From contig CAAEUM010000165.1 of assembly GCA_900759225.1 (NCBI GenBank), positions 1-13,427 of the forward strand: DNA of 13,427 bases. The letters run 5' to 3'. Under the pieces are notes generated by a model. The model worked only from the letters and a program-made list of their open reading frames with translations, ran no database searches and had not been told where the DNA came from. Origin of the DNA: Lachnospiraceae bacterium (GTDB taxonomy: Bacteria; Bacillota; Clostridia; Lachnospirales; Lachnospiraceae). This document shows positions 8,189-13,427 of this stretch, piece after piece (within the stretch, counting starts at the first letter, position 1; each line of letters starts with the position of its first letter). Both the position numbers and the translations under genes were made by a program.

Positions 8189-8947
8189 ATGAATTATAAT
8201 AAAATCTGCAAAGGGGTCTTCTTAAGCCGCCCCAACCGCTTTATTGCATATGTAGATCTTGACGGTGAAACAGTCACCTGCCACGTTAAAAATACAGGGC
8301 GCTGCCGGGAGCTTTTAATCCCCGGAGTCACTGTGATCCTGGAGTTTTTCCCAAAAGCCAAGGAAGCAGGGCGCAAAACCGCCTATGACCTGATTGCCGT
8401 CTACAAGGACCGCCTTCTCATTAACATGGATTCCCAGGCCCCCAACAAAGCCGCACTAGAATGGCTCCAGTCCCTCTCCCTCCAGGCCTCTGACCGTACA
8501 CTGGCCCCGTCCGGATCCCCTTCCCCCTTTGGCAGCCTTATCCCCGCTGATATACGCAGGGAGGTCACCTATAAGGATTCCCGCTTTGATCTGGCCTTTC
8601 GCCTGGCTGACCCCAAAAGCGGCGAGAGCCGCCCTGCATTTATGGAGGTAAAGGGCGTCACCCTGGAAGAGAACGGGCAGGTTCGCTTTCCGGATGCGCC
8701 TACCGAGCGGGGAGTCAAGCATCTCTGCGGCCTTATGGATGCCCGCAGCCATGGCTTCCTTTCCTACGTGCTCTTTGTGATCCAGATGAAGGGGATCCAC
8801 AGCTTTTCCCCCAACGATATCACCCATCCGGCCTTCGGACAGACCCTCCGCCAGGCACAGTCACAGGATGTCCAGATCCTGGCCTACGACTGCCTGGTAA
8901 CCCCGGATTCCATGATGATCGACTCGCCGGTGAAGGTGGTGCTTTAA
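8189..8947 (+). CDS. sfsA: SfsA family DNA-binding/nuclease-fold protein
   Basis: A 252-residue protein of the SfsA family, named for stimulating maltose fermentation in E. coli. It has an N-terminal OB-like DNA-binding part and a C-terminal PD-(D/E)xK nuclease-like fold; the physiological role is unsettled. Hallmarks seen: CHVKNTGRCRELLIPG at 31-46, SRFDLAF at 131-137 (D134), FMEVKGVTL at 151-159 (E153, K155), and RFPDAPTERGVKHL at 166-179. The length is slightly above the usual 230-240 residues because of a Ser/Pro-rich insertion around 104-116. The start has AAGGAG about 10 nt upstream. It ends 6 bp before the convergent reductase gene with no clear terminator between them. Confidence 0.93.
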   Translation: MNYNKICKGVFLSRPNRFIAYVDLDGETVTCHVKNTGRCRELLIPGVTVILEFFPKAKEAGRKTAYDLIAVYKDRLLINMDSQAPNKAALEWLQSLSLQASDRTLAPSGSPSPFGSLIPADIRREVTYKDSRFDLAFRLADPKSGESRPAFMEVKGVTLEENGQVRFPDAPTERGVKHLCGLMDARSHGFLSYVLFVIQMKGIHSFSPNDITHPAFGQTLRQAQSQDVQILAYDCLVTPDSMMIDSPVKVVL

Positions 8948-8953
8948 AAACGG

Positions 8954-9832
8954 CTACTGATTTTCCTTCAGCCACTCATAAATACAGGTATAATTCTTAT
9001 CCCCATTGCCCTGGTTGCAGGCTGCCTGGTATACCTGGTATGCCACCTCCGAAACCAGGCTGAAGGCCCCCTGCTCCCTGGCAGTCTCCAGATACAGGCC
9101 TAAGTCCTTTTTCATCAGCTTTAGCTGGAAGCCGGGAGTATGATCCCCCTTCATCATATAATTGGGTACATTCCGCTCAAAGGCGTAGCTTCTTCCTGTA
9201 CTTCCATTTATGATCTCCAGAAATGTCTCATCCTCGATCCCCAGCCTGCGCGCCATGCAGAGCGCCTCTGCCGCTGCCGCTGTATTGACGGAAACCAGCA
9301 TCTGGTTGATCATCTTCACATCCGACGCACTTCCCACTGCCCCTGTATGGACAAGCTTAGCGCCCATAGCCGCAAAAATATGGCGGCATGCTTCAAATAT
9401 ATCCTTCTCGCCCCCCACCATGATCGTAAGGCTTCCGGCCTTTGCCCCGGCTACTCCGCCGCTGACCGGGGCATCCAGAAAGTGCAGCTTTTTTCCGCTC
9501 TCATTCATACAGGACAAAATTTCCTTTTTCGTAGTCCCCTTTGCGGAGGTCATGTCAATGCAGATAAGCCCGTCCCTTGCTTCCTGAATGATGCCCCCAT
9601 CCTCTGTATAAATGCTGCGTATCTCTTTATCTGCAGGCACAATGGTAAGAATCACATCACAGCACCGGGCCATCTCCCCAATACTGCCAATGGGATGCCC
9701 GCCTGCCTGTAAAAATGCCTCCTGGCTCTCCCTTCTGCTGGAATTTGCATATACCTCAAATCCCTTCCTGCACAAATTAAGGGCCATCGGGAGTCCCATA
9801 TGGCCAAGGCCAATAAATCCTATTTTTCTCAT
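8954..9832 (-). CDS. 3-hydroxyisobutyrate dehydrogenase family reductase (GarR/GlxR-like)
   Basis: A 292-residue beta-hydroxyacid dehydrogenase. The N-terminal Rossmann motif is GFIGLGHMG (5-13), with ANSSRR at 29-34 after the second strand; the arginines suggest NADP(H), by inference. The substrate loop DAPVSGGVAGAKAG spans 120-133. The catalytic lysine is K173 in DVKMINQML, and KKD at 241-243 is also conserved. Family members reduce tartronate semialdehyde or oxidise 3-hydroxyisobutyrate and similar acids; which applies here is not decidable because no glycerate or valine pathway gene is adjacent. Two ATGs are in tandem; the second (9832) is 5 nt from GGAGG while the first (9835) is only 2 nt away, so the second is preferred. 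Confidence 0.85.
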   Translation of the reverse strand: MRKIGFIGLGHMGLPMALNLCRKGFEVYANSSRRESQEAFLQAGGHPIGSIGEMARCCDVILTIVPADKEIRSIYTEDGGIIQEARDGLICIDMTSAKGTTKKEILSCMNESGKKLHFLDAPVSGGVAGAKAGSLTIMVGGEKDIFEACRHIFAAMGAKLVHTGAVGSASDVKMINQMLVSVNTAAAAEALCMARRLGIEDETFLEIINGSTGRSYAFERNVPNYMMKGDHTPGFQLKLMKKDLGLYLETAREQGAFSLVSEVAYQVYQAACNQGNGDKNYTCIYEWLKENQ

Positions 9833-9896
9833 CATATCCTCCTTTTCCCGCCTGTGTCATAAACCTGCCAGGCAGCAGCACTGCGCTTCTATCCCT

Positions 9897-9925
9897 ATCA
9901 TAGCAACAGGAGCCTTTCCCTGCAA
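9897..9925 (-). promoter_or_regulatory. Promoter of the 3-hydroxyisobutyrate dehydrogenase family gene
   Basis: On the minus strand TTGCAG (9920-9925), a 17-bp spacer ending in TGC, then TATGAT (9897-9902), an extended -10 arrangement. The leader of about 55 nt contains an 11-bp palindrome (CTGCCAGGCAG, 9865-9875) that could be an operator; this is speculative. Confidence 0.6.
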
Positions 9926-9960
9926 GCATGTTTCTTTTAAGCTCCCTCATTTCATATATT

Positions 9961-9989
9961 TTGAGAAATTCACTTATCCGTGATATAAT
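9961..9989 (+). promoter_or_regulatory. Promoter of the rhuM insert
   Basis: TTGAGA (9961-9966), 17-bp spacer ending in TGA, then a perfect TATAAT (9984-9989). It drives the small chimeric ORF and rhuM. The match is among the best in the window, so rhuM is probably expressed. Confidence 0.65.
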
Positions 9990-10018
9990 GATATTCAAAG
10001 CGAAAGGAGGACGAACGC

Positions 10019-10165
10019 ATGGCAGTAAGCTATACAGGACTGTTCCATCTTATGATAGACAAAAAAATGACAAATACCGAAATTGAAGAAATTGTAACCC
10101 GTAAACAAGTTATTCGTGATAAAATTACGAAGATTACCGCAGAAATTGAGGTGGCGTATGAATAG
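10019..10165 (+). CDS. 48-residue chimeric ORF starting like a small XRE regulator
   Basis: ATG at 10019 follows a strong AAAGGAGG site, and the stop TAG at 10163-10165 overlaps the rhuM start (ATG at 10158). Residues 1-20 (MAVSYTGLFHLMIDKKMTNT) match my recollection of the N-terminus of the roughly 70-residue Cro/C1-type (XRE) regulators common in Clostridia, but the helix-turn-helix that should follow is missing. Residues 21-48 are a charged helix (EEIVTRKQ, KITAEIEVAYE) of different character, which could be the tail of the gene that once preceded rhuM, for example hsdM. The ORF therefore looks like an in-frame deletion fusion. It is probably translated because of its good signals, and it may serve mainly to couple translation into rhuM. 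No DNA-binding function is expected. Confidence 0.6.
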   Translation: MAVSYTGLFHLMIDKKMTNTEIEEIVTRKQVIRDKITKITAEIEVAYE

Positions 10166-11177
10166 CGAATTCCAGTTCTTAATGTACCGGTCTGCTGATG
10201 AAGATGTTTCAGTAAATGCAGTTATTCGTAATGAAACAATTTGGCTGACACAAAAATCCATGGCTGAATTATTTGGCGTTGATGTTCCAGCTATTTCCAA
10301 GCACCTATCAAATGTTTATGCCGATGGAGAATTACTGAAAGATTCAACTATTTCCAAAATGGAAATAGTTCAGCAAGAAGGCACTCGCCATGTAAAAAGA
10401 GAACAGAACTTTTATAATCTGGATGCTATTATTTCCGTTGGATATCGTGTTAATTCCCGTAGGGCAACACAATTTAGAATTTGGGCAACAAGCATTCTGA
10501 AAGAATATATGATCAAAGGCTTTGCCATGGACGACGAACGCTTAAAGCAGGGAAAAACGGCATTTGGCAAGGATTACTTCCGTGAATTGCTAGAAAGAGT
10601 CCGCTCTATCCGTGCAAGCGAACGCCGTATCTGGCAGCAGATTACAGATATTTTTGCGGAATGCAGCATCGACTATGATAAAAACGCACAGATTACCCAT
10701 GACTTTTATGCGATGGTTCAAAATAAATTTCACTACGCCATTGCAGGGCAAACTGCGGCGGAAATTGTTTATACCAAAGCAGACAGAACCAAAGAAAACA
10801 TGGGACTTACCACTTGGAAAAATGCTCCAGATGGTCGCATTTTGAAATCAGATGTGGTAATTGCAAAAAATTATCTGGAGGAAAAACAAATTCGGCAGCT
10901 GGAGCGAGCTGTGACAGGATATTTTGATTATATCGAAGATTTGATAGAACGAGAAAACACTTTTACCATGGAGGAATTTACTGCCAGTGTAAACGAGTTT
11001 CTAGCATTTCGCAGATACGATATTCTGTGTGACAAAGGAAAAATCTCTAAAAAAATGGCAAAAGAAAAAGCTGCCGCTGAATATTTAGAATTTAATAAGA
11101 CGCAAAAAATCACTTCTGACTTTGACAAGGCAGTCAAGAAGATGTTGGAGGCAAGTGAACAGCATGAGCAGACTTGA
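10158..11177 (+). CDS. rhuM: RhuM family protein
   Basis: A 339-residue member of the virulence RhuM family (COG3943 type), full length for the family. The N-terminal part has a helix-turn-helix-like stretch (WLTQKSMAELFGVDVPAISKHL, about 29-50). The conserved core includes YNLDAIISVGYRVNSR (86-101), ATQFRIWAT (103-111), GKDYFRELLERVRSIRASERRIWQQ and FDYIEDLIERENTF. An upstream in-frame ATG exists at 10116, but the ATG at 10158 has GAGGTGG in front and gives the usual MNSEFQFLMYRSADEDVSV start. RhuM was named in Salmonella pathogenicity island 3 and often sits inside type I restriction loci; its biochemical role is unknown. The gene is visibly richer in A/T than its neighbours, which supports horizontal acquisition. 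Confidence 0.88.
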   Translation: MNSEFQFLMYRSADEDVSVNAVIRNETIWLTQKSMAELFGVDVPAISKHLSNVYADGELLKDSTISKMEIVQQEGTRHVKREQNFYNLDAIISVGYRVNSRRATQFRIWATSILKEYMIKGFAMDDERLKQGKTAFGKDYFRELLERVRSIRASERRIWQQITDIFAECSIDYDKNAQITHDFYAMVQNKFHYAIAGQTAAEIVYTKADRTKENMGLTTWKNAPDGRILKSDVVIAKNYLEEKQIRQLERAVTGYFDYIEDLIERENTFTMEEFTASVNEFLAFRRYDILCDKGKISKKMAKEKAAAEYLEFNKTQKITSDFDKAVKKMLEASEQHEQT

Positions 11178-11181
11178 ATAG
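11164..11181 (+). pseudogene. Five-codon stub resembling the start of an hsdS gene
   Basis: An ATG overlaps the 3' end of rhuM and reads MSRLE before TAG. Type I specificity subunits in Firmicutes commonly begin MS(K/R)LEELI, and hsdS often follows rhuM, so this may be the 5' end of a deleted hsdS. The match is only five residues, so the call is weak. The 105 bp that follow hold no gene. Confidence 0.3.
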
Positions 11182-11286
11182 AAAATACATGATCTGATAC
11201 AGGCATATTCCAGAACAAACTTAAACTGGAAGAAACAAGGATCTGTCTCATACGGAAAAAAGAAAAATTAACCGTCAGATATGCCA

Positions 11287-11325
11287 AAGACGCTCAACCG
11301 TAAAAGTTGAACGTCTTGTTTTTCT
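11287..11325 (+). terminator. Rho-independent terminator at the end of the rhuM insert
   Basis: AAGACG-c-TCAAC pairs with GTTGA-a-CGTCTT (11 base pairs with one internal mismatch, seven-base loop) and is followed by GTTTTTCTT. It is about 110 bp after the rhuM stop, consistent with being the terminator of a longer ancestral operon. Confidence 0.75.
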
Positions 11326-11381
11326 TCAGAGAATCTTCATGCCTGCGGTGCACTAAGAAACGTCGGGCATCCGCCCTATTA

Positions 11382-12293
11382 CTATGATCTGCCTTCCATG
11401 GCATGAACCATATTTACCACAAACTCATGGCTTGGAACAGCTACACCCAGCTTTTTCGCTGCGCTTACTACTGCACCGCTGATGGTATCCACCTCAGTCT
11501 TGCGGCCATCTCTTAAGTCAGCACGGATGGAGGTGCAGCCCTGTGGGTTATGAATAGAAGTCTGACGGACTTTCTCCGTAATCTCCTCCTCATCACAGGT
11601 AAGGCCTGCAGCCCTGGCTGTAGCAACTGCCTCATGAATCAGCTGCTTTGTCAGGTTCCATGCATAGGAGTCAGCTGCAATGTAGCCCATATCCACCTGC
11701 AGGATACCGGTCACTGCGCTGAGTGAAACATTGGTAAACAGCTTATTCCAGATCAGCTGCTGGATATTGCTGTGGATTATTACCTGAAAACCACAGCAGT
11801 CAAAGGCCTCCTTCAGCTTCTCAAGGAAGCCGTCCTTATCCTCTGTAAGCATACCTACATTGGTTCTTCCCTCTCCGCCTCTTCTTACATGCCCCGGTGC
11901 CAGAACTGCACCGTTGTCCTCTGTGGTTCCGATAATAATACGGTCCTCTGCAGCGAACTCGCGAAGAAGGTCCTCATGGCCTGCTCCATTCTGAAGCGTT
12001 AAAAGCCTTGTTTCAGGGCCAATGAGATGCTTATTTCCTTCCAGGGCAGCCCTTGAAAAGATAGACTTTACAAACAGGATGATCAAATCCACCGGCTCCT
12101 GGCCTGCCGTATTGGAAAATGCCTTTGGATGATACAGGTTGGTTGTACCATTCTCATCAATAGCAAGTCCGGCTGTATTAATCTGGTCTACAATCTTCTG
12201 ATTTGTATCTACAAAGCATACATCATTATGAAGGGAAAGGTGCCCTCCATAAATAGAGCCCATCGCTCCCGCGCCAATTACAGCAATCCTCAT
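11382..12293 (-). CDS. Ketopantoate reductase (ApbA/PanE) family protein
   Basis: A 303-residue NAD(P)H-dependent 2-oxoacid reductase of the ApbA/PanE family. The N-terminal Rossmann motif is AVIGAGAMGS (4-13), LFVKS has K76, and LQNGAGHED (100-108) has the conserved Asn. The C-terminal helical domain has WNKLFTNVSLSAVTGIL (182-198; catalytic K184, N188) and RKTEVDTISG (264-273; E267), which align with K176 and E256 of E. coli PanE. The catalytic set is complete. Family members outside pantothenate synthesis are common, and the pairing here with a cyclase-family hydrolase 14 bp upstream under a GntR-type regulator, with no panB or panC nearby, suggests a catabolic 2-oxoacid substrate rather than ketopantoate. 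The start has AAGGAG at a 6-nt spacing. Confidence 0.85.
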   Translation of the reverse strand: MRIAVIGAGAMGSIYGGHLSLHNDVCFVDTNQKIVDQINTAGLAIDENGTTNLYHPKAFSNTAGQEPVDLIILFVKSIFSRAALEGNKHLIGPETRLLTLQNGAGHEDLLREFAAEDRIIIGTTEDNGAVLAPGHVRRGGEGRTNVGMLTEDKDGFLEKLKEAFDCCGFQVIIHSNIQQLIWNKLFTNVSLSAVTGILQVDMGYIAADSYAWNLTKQLIHEAVATARAAGLTCDEEEITEKVRQTSIHNPQGCTSIRADLRDGRKTEVDTISGAVVSAAKKLGVAVPSHEFVVNMVHAMEGRS

Positions 12294-12307
12294 ACTGCTC
12301 TCCTTTA

Positions 12308-12997
12308 TTACTTAGAAAACTCTGCCAGGCCTTCGATCGCGTATGCTCTTACCGGGCAGGAATCCAGTCCATGGATCGGAAGTGGGGAGTAGCTCATGAA
12401 GAATACATCTGTATTCAGCTTGTCCAGGTTCTTTAATACTTCCAGGAATACAATATTCTCTGCCATCAGGATATCATGGAATGGCTTTACATCCTCATTG
12501 CTGTTCTCAATCGAAACGCCGTCGCCGAAGCCTACGCATTTTACCTTGTGATCGCGGAACCACTCTGCGCTCTCCTTGCCAACTAACAGGCGCTTGTCAG
12601 CCTCAGTGTTGGTAGCAGGGGTAAACGGAGCCAGCTTGTAGGAAGAATCGATCAGGACGATATCTCCCTCTTTAATCTTTCCTGCAGTTGCGCGGTCAAG
12701 GTCTGCTGCTGTGATATGGGTTCTTGGAGCTACAGTATCCTTAAAATCAACATAGATCGCTCTTCCCATAAAGGTTGTCAGAGGAAGCTCTGCTACGCTT
12801 GGCCATGTATCATCATGATGATACGGACATTCGCAGTGGGTTCCCAGATGGCTTGTAAGGTCCATGATGGTGTGGAAATCCGGGATTGGGCCGCCTGTAT
12901 TGAAGCGGTACATATGACATCTTCTGCTTTCAGTTGCAGGGTCAAGCTCCTTTGTTAAATCCACAATTCTCAATGTTCCCATTTCGTAAACGCACAT
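12308..12997 (-). CDS. Cyclase family metal-dependent hydrolase (kynurenine formamidase-like)
   Basis: A 229-residue member of the cyclase family (Pfam Cyclase), which includes kynurenine formamidase and other amide or lactone hydrolases. The metal site is SHLGTHCECPYHH (49-61): H50, H54 and H60/H61 fit the HxGTHxDxPxH pattern, with Glu at 56 where Asp is usual. DLTKELDP (13-20) matches the typical N-terminal strand, and LLVGKESAEWFRDHKVKCVGFGDGVSIE (136-163 region) is the usual core. AGGAGG precedes the ATG by 8 nt. It is the first gene of an operon with the ketopantoate-reductase-family gene. No tryptophan-catabolism gene is adjacent, so kynurenine formamidase activity should not be assumed; the substrate is unknown. 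Confidence 0.82.
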   Translation of the reverse strand: MCVYEMGTLRIVDLTKELDPATESRRCHMYRFNTGGPIPDFHTIMDLTSHLGTHCECPYHHDDTWPSVAELPLTTFMGRAIYVDFKDTVAPRTHITAADLDRATAGKIKEGDIVLIDSSYKLAPFTPATNTEADKRLLVGKESAEWFRDHKVKCVGFGDGVSIENSNEDVKPFHDILMAENIVFLEVLKNLDKLNTDVFFMSYSPLPIHGLDSCPVRAYAIEGLAEFSK

Positions 12998-13076
12998 AAG
13001 AATACCTCCTGTTTTATAAAATTATCAGCGGTCAGAATACTCGATCCTGTTGCCGCAGGTGCTCATTGCTTACAAC

Positions 13077-13106
13077 CAGTATACCGCTATACCGGTATGC
13101 TGTCAA
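13077..13106 (-). promoter_or_regulatory. Near-consensus promoter with overlapping 26-bp operator palindrome
   Basis: On the minus strand TTGACA (13101-13106), 17-bp spacer, TATACT (13078-13083), with a start site near 13071. An inverted repeat fills exactly this interval (13077-13102): arms CAGTATACCG and CGGTATGCTG match at 9 of 10 positions around a 6-bp centre, with a perfect ATACCGGTAT inside. A protein bound here would block RNA polymerase. The divergent GntR-type regulator is the likely ligand. Confidence 0.75.
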
Positions 13107-13204
13107 GTGTGATTCAGCACCAATTCAGCGGGTATTTCTTGACGAAACAGTCCGCAGGTATTACCATAATCATAGATTGGTTCCGCCATGATCCAGTCAT
13201 ACAT
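13103..13204 (-). other. Possible 33-residue ORF in the intergenic region
   Basis: ATG at 13204 to TGA at 13103 encodes a peptide of plausible composition (MYDWIMAEPIYDYGNTCG, then LFRQEIPAELVLNHT). A TATAAT on the minus strand at 13231-13236 with a weak TTGCTC -35 lies just upstream, but there is no good ribosome binding site. It could be a remnant of a longer gene, a small peptide, or chance. Confidence 0.2.
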
Positions 13205-13267
13205 CTTCCCATGGCCGAACGGTTACTATTATTATATATAAATTCAGAATGGAGAGCAATATCGTTT

Positions 13268-13427
13268 ATGAAAGAAAAAAGTTTTTTACAGTTACAGGCT
13301 TATAATTACATTAAAGAACGGATTCTTTCCGGTGAGCTGTCTCCCAATTCCATGTATTCGGAAACGAAGCTCTCCGCAGAGATCGGCGTTTCCCGTACCC
13401 CTATGCGGGAAGCCCTGCAGTGCTTAA
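13268..13427 (+). CDS. GntR family transcriptional regulator, C-terminus beyond window
   Basis: ATG at 13268 opens a frame that runs to the right edge (53 codons). The visible part is a GntR-type winged helix: LQLQAYNYIKERILSGELSP, then Y/SETKLSAEIGVSRTPMREAL, which is the family's DNA-recognition signature. The effector-binding domain that would assign a subfamily (FCD, UTRA or other) is outside the window; the compact N-terminus and SRTPMREAL wording favour the FadR/FCD type, by inference. A GGAGAG lies 11 nt before the ATG, a rather long spacing. It is divergent from the cyclase/ketopantoate-reductase operon and probably regulates it. Confidence 0.88.
   Translation, partial: MKEKSFLQLQAYNYIKERILSGELSPNSMYSETKLSAEIGVSRTPMREALQCL

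Noticed and set aside
8947..8985. Shared terminator between convergent sfsA and the dehydrogenase gene
   Set aside because: Only a 4-bp GGCT/AGCC pairing is visible and there is no proper T-run arrangement.
11182..11286. Coding remnant after rhuM (a frame reading SDTGIFQNKLKLEE)
   Set aside because: It lacks a start and I cannot match it to any family with confidence.
1..13427. CRISPR array, tRNA, rRNA, insertion sequence or a recognisable defence operon
   Set aside because: I see no regularly spaced repeats, RNA gene motifs, transposase or active restriction genes; the rhuM insert is the only mobile-type trace.

Overview
The window looks like chromosome of a gut-type Lachnospiraceae (Clostridia, possibly Enterocloster- or Hungatella-like; this is inferred from protein character and not tested by search). 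The grounds are AGGAGG-type ribosome binding sites, sigma-A promoters that are often of the extended -10 (TGn) form, a type III glutamine synthetase, a surface protein built of choline-binding-type (GW) repeats, and a fused choline-kinase/cytidylyltransferase. Most genes lie on the minus strand; the exceptions are sfsA, a small two-gene foreign insert carrying rhuM, and a regulator cut by the right edge.

Left part (1-3033, minus). The left edge cuts a secreted protein with a signal peptide, about 12 choline-binding-type repeats and a Gly/Ser linker. Upstream lies a fusion of a winged helix, a LicC-like cytidylyltransferase and a LicA-like choline kinase. The two genes plausibly form a functional pair: one enzyme makes activated phosphocholine and the other protein may bind it on the cell surface.

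Middle (3137-8053, minus). This is core metabolism: glnN (glutamine synthetase III, with its own terminator and a probable leader attenuator), fba (class II fructose-bisphosphate aldolase) and thrC (threonine synthase). For licCA, glnN and thrC the longest possible reading frame begins too far upstream. In licCA and thrC the longer start falls in or before a promoter; in glnN it adds a non-family extension. Shorter starts are given.

Right-middle (8095-9925). sfsA (plus) diverges from thrC with back-to-back promoters and converges on a 3-hydroxyisobutyrate-dehydrogenase-family reductase (minus).

Insert (9961-11325, plus). An A/T-rich island holds a promoter, a 48-codon chimeric ORF that begins like a small XRE regulator, a full-length rhuM, a five-codon stub resembling the start of an hsdS gene, and a terminator. 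It reads as the collapsed remnant of a type I restriction-modification cassette in which rhuM survives.

Right end (11382-13427). A two-gene operon (cyclase-family metal hydrolase, then a ketopantoate-reductase-family protein) has a near-consensus promoter filled by a 26-bp inverted repeat. It diverges from a GntR-family regulator truncated by the window edge, which is the obvious candidate to bind that repeat. The pathway served is not identifiable from the sequence.
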